A stretch of 64,000 nt of DNA from Hydractinia symbiolongicarpus (lineage: Eukaryota > Cnidaria > Hydrozoa > Anthoathecata > Hydractiniidae), in assembly GCF_029227915.1 (NCBI RefSeq), contig NC_079875.1, forward strand, positions 21,261,001-21,325,000, written 5' to 3'. Within the stretch, counting starts at the first letter, position 1, and every line of letters begins with the position of its first letter. Shown here in pieces: positions 1-9,984 of this stretch. The notes beneath the pieces were generated by a model, which did no database searches, was not told the origin of the DNA, and saw only the letters and a program-made list of their open reading frames with translations. The position numbers were made by a program, and so were the translations under genes.

Positions 1-1820
1 TTACGGTCTTTATAGCACTGTGCACGTAGTTAAGAGTGTTCTAAGGCAACGGCGATAATGAAGAAGACTTGGGACGTTGTAGCGCATTGAGACTGGAACG
101 ACTAGTCCAATGGTAACCTGCGCAAGAATATAGAACCACGTGATTTACGTGCAAGGCCTTTATTAGAGTGCAAAAGGCCATATTACAACCTTTAAAGGAT
201 TTTGCACGTAGTTAAGAGTGTTCCAAGGCGACGGCGCTCATGAAAGCGACCTTAGACGTTGTAGTGCATTGAGACTGGAAGGAATAGTCCAATGGTAACC
301 TGCGCAGGGAGATGGAGCGGCGTGATTTAAGTGTGCGTCCTTTATTAGACTGCAAAAAGCCATATTACGGTCTTTATAGCACTGTGCACGTAGTTAAGAG
401 TGTGGTAAAGCAACGGCGCTAATGAGAACGACTTGGGACGTTGTAGCGCATTGAGACTGGAACGACAAGTCCAATGGTAATCGGCGCAGGCAGCTGAAAC
501 CGCGTGACTTACGTGTTACGCCTTTATTAGACTGCAAAAGGCCACATTACGGTCTTTATAGCACTGTGCACGTAGTTAAGAGTGTTCTAAGGCCATGGCG
601 CTAAGGAAAACCACTTTGAAAGTTGTAGTGCATTGAGACTGGAAGGAATAGTCCAATGGTAACCTGCGCAGGGAGATGGAGCGGCGTGATTTAAGTGTGC
701 GTCCTTTATTAGACTGCAAAAAGCCATATTACGGTCTTTATAGCACTGTGCACGTAGTTAAGAGTGTTCTAAGGCAACGGCGATAATGAAGAAGACTTGG
801 GACGTTGTAGCGCATTGAGACTGGAACGACTAGTCCAATGGTAACCTGCGCAAGAATATAGAACCACGTGATTTACGTGCAAGGCCTTTATTAGAGTGCA
901 AAAGGCCATATTACAACCTTTAAAGGATTTTGCACGTAGTTAAGAGTGTTCCAAGGCGACGGCGCTCATGAAATCGACCTTAGACTTTGTAGTGCATTGA
1001 GACTGGAAGGAATAGTCCAATGGTAACCTGCGCAGGGAGATGGAGCGGCGTGATTTAAGTGTGCGTCCTTTATTAGACTGCAAAAAGCCATATTACGGTC
1101 TTTATAGCACTGTGCACGTAGTTAAGAGTGTGGTAAAGCAACAGCGCTAATGAGAACGACTTGGGACGTTGTAGCGCATTGAGACTGGAACGACAAGTCC
1201 AATGGTAATCGGCGCAGGCAGCTGAAACCGCGTGACTTACGTGTTACGCCTTTATTAGACTGCAAAAGGCCACATTACGGTCTTTATAGCACTGTGCACG
1301 TAGTTAAGAGTGTTCTAAGGCCATGGCGCTAAGGAAAACCACTTTGAAAGTTGTAGTGCATTGAGACTGGAAGGAATAGTCCAATGGTAACCTGCGCAGG
1401 GAGATGGAGCGGCGTGATTTAAGTGTGCGTCCTTTATTAGACAGCAAAAAGCCATATTACGGTCTTTATAGCACTGTGCACGTAGTTAAGAGTGTTCTAA
1501 GGCAACGGCGATAATGAAGAAGACTTGGGACGTTGTAGCGCATTGAGACTGGAACGACTAGTCCAATGGTAACCTGCGCAAGAATATAGAACCACGTGAT
1601 TTACGTGCAAGGCCTTTATTAGAGTGCAAAAGGCCATATTACAACCTTTAAAGGATTTTGCACGTAGTTAAGAGTGTTCCAAGGCGACGGCGCTCATGAA
1701 AGCGACCTTAGACGTTGTAGTGCATTGAGACTGGAAGGAATAGTCCAATGGTAACCTGCGCAGGGAGATGGAGCGGCGTGATTTAAGTGTGCGTCCTTTA
1801 TTAGACTGCAAAAAGCCATA
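1..1820 (+). repeat. 4-monomer HOR of 728 bp, 2.5 copies
   Basis: Four monomer types (A-B-C-D) repeat at 1-728, 729-1456 and 1457-1820, the last holding A and B only. A carries GATAATGAAGAAG and GCGCAAGAATATAG. B begins TTACAACCTTTAAAGG and carries GCTCATGAAA. C carries GTGGTAAAGCAAC and AATCGGCGCAGG. D carries CCATGGCGCTAAGG and CACTTTGAAAG. The copies differ at a few bases: the B at 911 has AAATCGACC and GACTTTG where 183 has AAAGCGACC and GACGTTG, the C at 1093 has ACAGCGC for ACGGCGC, and the D at 1275 ends AGACAGC. Near identity points to recent homogenisation. Confidence 0.95.
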
Positions 1821-1919
1821 TTACGGTCTTTATAGCACTGTGCACGTAGTTAAGAGTGTTCTAAGGCAACGGCGATAATGAAAAAGACTTGGGACGTTGT
1901 AGCGCATTGAGACTGGAAC

Positions 1920-2013
1920 GACTAGTCCAATGGTAACCTGCGCAGGCAGATAGAACCACGTGATTTACGTGCGAGGCCTTTATTAGACTGCAAAAGGCCA
2001 TATTACAGCCTTT
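1920..2013. other. Cluster of short dyad symmetries (representative monomer 1821-2002)
   Basis: This stretch shows the intact form of a layout repeated in most monomers. GACTAGTC (1920-1927) is a perfect palindrome. CCTGCGCAGG (1937-1946) is a perfect 10-bp palindrome. CACGT (1957-1961) and ACGTG (1967-1971) form an inverted repeat around a 5-base spacer, and the first six bases (CACGTG) are also a palindrome. GGCCTTT (1975-1981) and AAAGGCC (1993-1999) form a 7-bp inverted repeat around 11 bases. The AAAGGC part can instead pair with GCCTTT of the next monomer (2008-2013), so two hairpins compete across the monomer boundary. Dyads at centromeric satellites have been proposed to favour non-B DNA; applying that here is inference. 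These are not bacterial terminators, since there are no genes or U-tracts. Confidence 0.85.
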
Positions 2014-3457
2014 ATAGGACGATGCACGTAGTTAAGAGTGTTCTAAGGCGATGGCACTAATGAAAACGACTTGGGATGTTGTAGCGCATTGAGACTGGAA
2101 CGACTAGTCCAATGCTAACCTGCGCAGGCAGATAGAACCATGTGATTACGTGCGAGGCTTTTATTAGACTGCAAAAGGCCATATTACAGCCTTTATAGCA
2201 CTGTGCACGCACTTAAGAGTGTTCTAAGGCAACGGCGCTAAGAAAAACCACTTGGAACGTTGTAGTGCATTGACTATGGAAGGAATATTCCAATGGTAAC
2301 CGGCGCAGGCATCTGAAACCACTTGAGTTAGGTCTGCGGCCTTTATTGGACTGCAAAAGGCCATATTACAGCCTTTATAGGACTGTGCACGCAGTTAATA
2401 GTGTTCTAAGGCGACGGCGCTAATGAAAGCGACTTTGGACGATGAAGCGCATTGAGACTGGAACGACTAGTCGAATGGTAACTTGTCCAGGCAGATGGAA
2501 CCACGTGATTTACGCGTGAGGCCTTTATTAGACTGCAAAAAGCCATATTACAGCCTTTATAAGACTGTGCACGTAGTTAAGAGTGTTGTAAGGCAACGGC
2601 GCTAATGAGAACGACTTGGGACGTTGTAGCGCATTGAGACTGGAACGACAAGTCCAATGGTAACCGGCGCAGGCATCTGAAACCACTTGAGTTACGTCTG
2701 CGGCCTTTATTTGACTGCAAAAGGCCATATTACAGCCTTTATAGGACTGTGCACGCAGTTATTGGTGTTCTAAGGCGACGGCGCTAATGAAAGCGACTTT
2801 CGACGATAAAGCGCATTGAGACTGGAACGACTAGTCCAATGGAAACCTGCGGAGGTAGATGGAACCACGTGATTTACGTGTGAGGCCTTTATTAGACTGC
2901 AAAAAGCCATTTTCCAGCCTTTAAACGACTGTGCACGCAGTTAATGGTGTTCTAAGGCGACGGCGCTAATGAAAGCGACTTTCGACGATGAAGCGCATTG
3001 AGACTGGAACGACTAGTCCAATGGTAACCTGCGCAGGCAGATGGAACCACGTGATTTACGTGTGAGGCCTTTATTAGACTGCAAAAAGCCATATTACAGC
3101 CTTTATAGGACTGTGCACGTAGTTAAGAGTGTTGTAAGGCAACGGCGCTAATGAAAACGACTTGGGACGTTGTAGCGCAATGAGACTGGAACGACTAGTC
3201 CAATGGTAACTTGTCCAGGCAGATGGAACCACGTGATTTACGCGTGAGCCCTTTATTAGACTGCAAAAAGCCATATTACAGCCTTTATAGGACTGTGCAC
3301 GTAGTTAAGAGTGTTGTAATGCCACAGCACTAAGGAAAACGACTTGGGACGTTGTAGCGCATTGAGACCGGAACTAATAGTCCAATGGTAACCTACACAG
3401 GCAGATGGAACAACGTGATTTACGTGTGAGGCCTTTATTACCCTGCAAAACGCCATA

Positions 3458-6400
3458 TTACGGTCGTTATAGGGCTGTGCACGTAGTTAAGAGTGTTCTA
3501 AGGCAACGGCGATAATGAAGAAGACTTGGGACGTTGTAGCGCATTGAGACTGGAACGACTAGTCCAATGGTAACCTGCGCAAGAATATAGAACCACGTGA
3601 TTTACGTGCAAGGCCTTTATTAGAGTGCAAAAGGCCATATTACAACCTTTAAAGGATTTTGCACGTAGTTAAGAGTGTTCCAAGGCGACGGCGCTCATGA
3701 AAGCGACCTTAGACGTTGTAGTGCATTGAGACTGGAAGGAATAGTCCAATGGTAACCTGCGCAGGGAGATGGAGCGGCGTGATTTAAGTGTGCGTCCTTT
3801 ATTAGACTGCAAAAAGCCATATTACGGTCTTTATAGCACTGTGCACGTAGTTAAGAGTGTGGTAAAGCAACGGCGCTAATGAGAACGACTTGGGACGTTG
3901 TAGCGCATTGAGACTGGAACGACAAGTCCAATGGTAATCGGCGCAGGCAGCTGAAACCGCGTGACTTACGTGTTACGCCTTTATTAGACTGCAAAAGGCC
4001 ACATTACGGTCTTTATAGCACTGTGCACGTAGTTAAGAGTGTTCTAAGGCCATGGCGCTAAGGAAAACCACTTTGAAAGTTGTAGTGCATTGAGACTGGA
4101 AGGAATAGTCCAATGGTAACCTGCGCAGGGAGATGGAGCGGCGTGATTTAAGTGTGCGTCCTTTATTAGACTGCAAAAAGCCATATTACGGTCTTTATAG
4201 CACTGTGCACGTAGTTAAGAGTGTTCTAAGGCAACGGCGATAATGAAGAAGACTTGGGACGTTGTAGCGCATTGAGACTGGAACGACTAGTCCAATGGTA
4301 ACCTGCGCAAGAATATAGAACCACGTGATTTACGTGCAAGGCCTTTATTAGAGTGCAAAAGGCCATATTACAACCTTTAAAGGATTTTGCACGTAGTTAA
4401 GAGTGTTCCAAGGCGACGGCGCTCATGAAATCGACCTTAGACTTTGTAGTGCATTGAGACTGGAAGGAATAGTCCAATGGTAACCTGCGCAGGGAGATGG
4501 AGCGGCGTGATTTAAGTGTGCGTCCTTTATTAGACTGCAAAAAGCCATATTACGGTCTTTATAGCACTGTGCACGTAGTTAAGAGTGTGGTAAAGCAACA
4601 GCGCTAATGAGAACGACTTGGGACGTTGTAGCGCATTGAGACTGGAACGACAAGTCCAATGGTAATCGGCGCAGGCAGCTGAAACCGCGTGACTTACGTG
4701 TTACGCCTTTATTAGACTGCAAAAGGCCACATTACGGTCTTTATAGCACTGTGCACGTAGTTAAGAGTGTTCTAAGGCCATGGCGCTAAGGAAAACCACT
4801 TTGAAAGTTGTAGTGCATTGAGACTGGAAGGAATAGTCCAATGGTAACCTGCGCAGGGAGATGGAGCGGCGTGATTTAAGTGTGCGTCCTTTATTAGACA
4901 GCAAAAAGCCATATTACGGTCTTTATAGCACTGTGCACGTAGTTAAGAGTGTTCTAAGGCAACGGCGATAATGAAGAAGACTTGGGACGTTGTAGCGCAT
5001 TGAGACTGGAACGACTAGTCCAATGGTAACCTGCGCAAGAATATAGAACCACGTGATTTACGTGCAAGGCCTTTATTAGAGTGCAAAAGGCCATATTACA
5101 ACCTTTAAAGGATTTTGCACGTAGTTAAGAGTGTTCCAAGGCGACGGCGCTCATGAAAGCGACCTTAGACGTTGTAGTGCATTGAGACTGGAAGGAATAG
5201 TCCAATGGTAACCTGCGCAGGGAGATGGAGCGGCGTGATTTAAGTGTGCGTCCTTTATTAGACTGCAAAAAGCCATATTACGGTCTTTATAGCACTGTGC
5301 ACGTAGTTAAGAGTGTTCTAAGGCAACGGCGATAATGAAAAAGACTTGGGACGTTGTAGCGCATTGAGACTGGAACGACTAGTCCAATGGTAACCTGCGC
5401 AGGCAGATAGAACCACGTGATTTACGTGCGAGGCCTTTATTAGACTGCAAAAGGCCATATTACAGCCTTTATAGGACGATGCACGTAGTTAAGAGTGTTC
5501 TAAGGCGATGGCACTAATGAAAACGACTTGGGATGTTGTAGCGCATTGAGACTGGAACGACTAGTCCAATGCTAACCTGCGCAGGCAGATAGAACCATGT
5601 GATTACGTGCGAGGCTTTTATTAGACTGCAAAAGGCCATATTACAGCCTTTATAGCACTGTGCACGCACTTAAGAGTGTTCTAAGGCAACGGCGCTAAGA
5701 AAAACCACTTGGAACGTTGTAGTGCATTGACTATGGAAGGAATATTCCAATGGTAACCGGCGCAGGCATCTGAAACCACTTGAGTTAGGTCTGCGGCCTT
5801 TATTGGACTGCAAAAGGCCATATTACAGCCTTTATAGGACTGTGCACGCAGTTAATAGTGTTCTAAGGCGACGGCGCTAATGAAAGCGACTTTGGACGAT
5901 GAAGCGCATTGAGACTGGAACGACTAGTCGAATGGTAACTTGTCCAGGCAGATGGAACCACGTGATTTACGCGTGAGGCCTTTATTAGACTGCAAAAAGC
6001 CATATTACAGCCTTTATAAGACTGTGCACGTAGTTAAGAGTGTTGTAAGGCAACGGCGCTAATGAGAACGACTTGGGACGTTGTAGCGCATTGAGACTGG
6101 AACGACAAGTCCAATGGTAACCGGCGCAGGCATCTGAAACCACTTGAGTTACGTCTGCGGCCTTTATTTGACTGCAAAAGGCCATATTACAGCCTTTATA
6201 GGACTGTGCACGCAGTTATTGGTGTTCTAAGGCGACGGCGCTAATGAAAGCGACTTTCGACGATAAAGCGCATTGAGACTGGAACGACTAGTCCAATGGA
6301 AACCTGCGGAGGTAGATGGAACCACGTGATTTACGTGTGAGGCCTTTATTAGACTGCAAAAAGCCATTTTCCAGCCTTTAAACGACTGTGCACGCAGTTA

Positions 6401-6914
6401 ATGGTGTTCTAAGGCGACGGCGCTAATGAAAGCGACTTTCGACGATGAAGCGCATTGAGACTGGAACGACTAGTCCAATGGTAACCTGCGCAGGCAGATG
6501 GAACCACGTGATTTACGTGTGAGGCCTTTATTAGACTGCAAAAAGCCATATTACAGCCTTTATAGGACTGTGCACGTAGTTAAGAGTGTTGTAAGGCAAC
6601 GGCGCTAATGAAAACGACTTGGGACGTTGTAGCGCAATGAGACTGGAACGACTAGTCCAATGGTAACTTGTCCAGGCAGATGGAACCACGTGATTTACGC
6701 GTGAGCCCTTTATTAGACTGCAAAAAGCCATATTACAGCCTTTATAGGACTGTGCACGTAGTTAAGAGTGTTGTAATGCCACAGCACTAAGGAAAACGAC
6801 TTGGGACGTTGTAGCGCATTGAGACCGGAACTAATAGTCCAATGGTAACCTACACAGGCAGATGGAACAACGTGATTTACGTGTGAGGCCTTTATTACCC
6901 TGCAAAACGCCATA
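3458..6914 (+). repeat. 19-monomer HOR unit (3457 bp), copy 2
   Basis: This is a direct tandem copy of 1-3457, with monomers starting at 3458, 3640, 3822 and so on to 6733. The 4-monomer HOR is repeated at 3458-5277 with the same copy-specific variants in the same order, and the 181-bp monomer recurs at 5460. The first monomer is a hybrid: it begins TTACGGTCGTTATAGGGC, as at 6915, then continues with the A-type body. The changeover lies between 3475 and 3486, within shared TGTGCACGTA sequence, and marks the unequal exchange that made the duplication. Confidence 0.95.
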
Positions 6915-9900
6915 TTACGGTCGTTATAGGGCTGTGCACGTAATTAAGAGAGCTCTAAAGCCACGGCGCTAAATAGAACCACTTGGAACGTTGTAGGGCA
7001 TTGAGACTGGAAGGAATAGTCCAATGGTAAGCTGCCCAGGCAGAGGGAACCACGTGATTTACGTGTGAGGCCTTTATTACACTGCAAAAGGCCATATTAC
7101 AGCCTTTATAGGAAGATGCACGTAGTTAAGAGTGTTGTAAAGCGACGGCGCTAAGGAAAACGACTTGGGACGTTGTACCACATTGAGACTTGAAGGACTA
7201 GTCCAATGGTAAGCTGCGCAGACAGGTGAAACCACGTGATTTACGTGTGAGGCCTTTATTAGACTGCAAAAGGCCATACTACAGCCTTTAAAGATCTGTG
7301 CACGTAGTTAAGAGTGTTCTAAGGCGACGGCACTAATGAAAACGACTTGGGATGTTGTAGCGCATTGAGACTGGAACGACTAGTCCAATGGTAACCTGCG
7401 CAGGCAGATGGAACCACGTGATTTACGTGCGAGGCTTTTATTAGACTGCAAAAGGCCATATTACAGCCTTTATAGCACTGTGCACGCACTTAAGAGTGTT
7501 CTAAGGCAACGGCGCTAAGGAAAACCACTTGGAACGTTGTAATGCATTGACTATGGAAGGAATATTCCAATGGTAACCGGCGCAGGCATCTGAAACCACT
7601 TGAGTTACGTCTGCGGCCTTTATTGGACTGCAAAAGGCCATATTACAGCCTTTACTGGACTGTGCACGCAGTTAATAGTGTTCTAAGGCGACGGCGCTAA
7701 TGAAAGCGACTTTGGACGATGAAGCGCATTGAGACTGGAACGACTAGTCCAATGGTAACTTGTCCAGGCAGATGGAACCATGTGATTTACGCGTGAGGCC
7801 TTTATTAGACTGCAAAAAGCCATATTACAGCCTTTATAAGACTGTGCACGTAGTTAAGAGTGTTGTAAGGCAACGGCGCTAATTAGAACAACTTGGGACG
7901 TTGTAGCGCATTGAGACTGGAACGACAAGTCCAATGGTAATCGGCGCAGGCAGCTGAAACCGCGTGATTTACGTGTTAGGCCTTTATTAGACTGCAAAAG
8001 GCCACATTACGGTCTTTATAGCACTGTGCACGTAGTTAAGAGTGTTCTAAGGCCATGGCGCTAAGGAAAACCACTTTGAAAGTTGTAGTGCATTGAGACT
8101 GGAAGGAATAGTCCAATGGTAACCTGCGCAGGGAGATGGAGCGGCGTGATTTAATTGTGCGTCCTTTATTAGACTGCAAAAGGCCATATTACGGTCTTTA
8201 TAGCACTGTGCACGTAGTTAAGAGTGTTCTAAGGCCACAGCACTAAGGAAAACGACTTGGGACGTTGTAGCGCATTGAGACTGGAAGGAATAGTCCAATG
8301 GTAACCTGCGCAGACAGGTGAAACCACGTGATTTACGTGTGAGGTCTTTATTAGACTGCAAAAGGCCATAATACGGTCGTTATAGGGCTGTGCACGTAAT
8401 TAAGAGAGTTCTGAGGCCACGGCGCTAAGGAGAACCACTTGGAACGTTGTTGTGCATTGAGACTGGAAGGAATAGTCCAATGGTAAGCTAGCCAGGCAGA
8501 GGGAACCACGTGATTTACGTGTGAGGCCTTTATTACACTGCAAAAGGCCATATTACAGCCTTTATAGGAAGATGCACGTAGTTAAGAGTGTTGTAAAGCG
8601 ACGGCGCTAATGAAAACGACTTGGGATGTTGTAGCGCATTGAGACTGGAACGAATAGTCCAATGGTAACCTGCGCAGGCAGATGGAACCTCGTGATTTAC
8701 GTGTGAGGTCTTTATTTGACTTCAAAAGGCCATATTACAGCCTTTATAGGACTGTGCACGCAGTTAAGAGAGTTCTAAAGCCACGGCGCTATGGAAAACA
8801 ACTTGGGACGTTGTAGCACACTGAGACTGGAAAGACTAGTCCAATGGTAACCGGCGCAGGCAACTCAAACCGCGTGATTTAAGTGTGCGGCTTTATTAGA
8901 CTGCAAAAGTCCATACTACGGTTTTTATAGGACTCCACACGTAGTTAAGTGTGTTTTAAGGCCACGGCGCTAAGGAGAACTACTTGGAACGTAGTAGTGC
9001 AATGACGCTGGAAGGAATAGTCCAATGGTAACCTGCGCAGGGAGATGGAGCGGCGTGATTTAATTGTGCGTCCTTTATTAGACTGCAAAAGGCGATATTA
9101 CGGTCTTTATAGCACTGTGCACGTAGTTAAGAGTGTTCTAAGGCCACAGCACTAAGGAAAACGACTTGGGACGTTGTAGCGCATTGAGACTGGAACGAAT
9201 AGTCCAATGGTAAGCTGCGCAGGCAGATGAAACCACGTGACTTACATGTGAGGCTTTTATTAGACTGGAAAAGGGCATATTATAGCCTTTGTAGGACGAT
9301 GCACGTAGTTAAGAGTGTACTAAAGCAACGGCGCTAATGAAAACAACTTGGGACGTTGTAGCGCATTGAGACTGGAAGGAATAGTCCAATGGTAACCTGC
9401 GCAGACAGGTGAAACCACGTGATTTACGTGTGAGGTCTTTATTAGACTGCAAAAGGTCATATTACAGCCTTATAGGACTGTGCACGTAGTTAAGAGAGCT
9501 CTAAAGCCACGGCGCTAAATAGAACCACTTGGAACGTTGTAGGGCCAATGGTAAGCTGCCCAGGCAGAGGGAACCACGTGATTTACGTGTGAGGCCTTTA
9601 TTACACTGCAAAAGGCCATATTACAGCCTTTATAGGAAGATGCACGTAGTTAAGAGTGTTCTAAGGCGACGGCGCTAATGAAAGCGACTTTCGACGATGA
9701 AGCGCATTGAGACTGGAACGACTAGTCCAATGGTAAGCTGCGCAGGCAGATGAAACCACGTGATTTACATGTGAGGCTTTTATTAGACTGGAAAAGGGCA
9801 TATTATAGCCTTTGTAGGACGATGCACGTAGTTAAGAGTGTTTTAATGCCACGGCGCTAAGGAGAACTACTTGGAACGTTGTAGTGCAATGACGCTGGAA

Positions 9901-9984
9901 GGAATAGTCCAATGGTAAGCTGCCCAGGCAGAGGGAACCACGTGATTTACGTGTGAGGCCTTTATTACACTGCAAAAGGCCATA
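6915..9984 (+). repeat. Non-tandem HOR segment of 17 divergent monomers
   Basis: Monomers start at 6915, 7097, 7279, 7461, 7643, 7825, 8007, 8189, 8371, 8553, 8735, 8916, 9098, 9280, 9462, 9621 and 9803. There is no local tandem HOR: neighbouring monomers differ clearly. The 8735 monomer is 181 bp (GCGGCTTTATTAG, one C short) and 9462 is a 159-bp deleted monomer. The block is repeated at 37442-40259 with the same private indels. That copy lacks the 7279 monomer, so the offset changes from 30527 to 30345. The two copies part company in the monomer at 9803, near 9915 here and 40260 there. Confidence 0.92.
9462..9620 (+). repeat. 159-bp deleted monomer
   Basis: This monomer has lost one base near its start (CAGCCTTATAGG for CAGCCTTTATAGG) and a 22-base block in the middle, leaving GTAGGGCCAATGG. 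The lost block, in related monomers, runs from ATTGAGACTGG to AATAGTC and contains the dyad at monomer positions 99-108. The same deleted monomer recurs at 39807-39965, which makes it a lineage marker. Confidence 0.93.

Larger units (their letters stand above)
1..3457 (+). repeat. 19-monomer HOR unit (3457 bp), copy 1
   Basis: Nineteen monomers start at 1, 183, 365, 547, 729, 911, 1093, 1275, 1457, 1639, 1821, 2003, 2184, 2366, 2548, 2730, 2912, 3094 and 3276. Eighteen are 182 bp and the one at 2003 is 181 bp, because its GTGATTACGTG lacks one T. The first ten belong to a 728-bp four-monomer HOR; the rest are single divergent types. The unit is followed directly by a copy at offset +3457 in which I saw no difference in any stretch I compared, apart from the first monomer's opening. 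Monomer 2548 is a hybrid: its front matches the type at 36356 and its back matches the tail of the monomer at 36720, so two monomers present in the third copy are missing here. Confidence 0.95.

Noticed and set aside
1-1820. CRISPR array
   Set aside because: There are direct repeats, but they are 182 bp long, contiguous and lack unique spacers; no cas-like genes are present.
1975-1999. Rho-independent terminator at GGCCTTT-11-AAAGGCC
   Set aside because: The inverted repeat is real, but it lies in every intact monomer, has no T-tract after it and no gene before it.
2779-2815. CENP-B box-like motif around TTTCGACGATAAAGCG
   Set aside because: It has TTCG, but the required A and the CGGG core are absent at the right spacing. 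I saw no match on either strand in the monomer types I checked.
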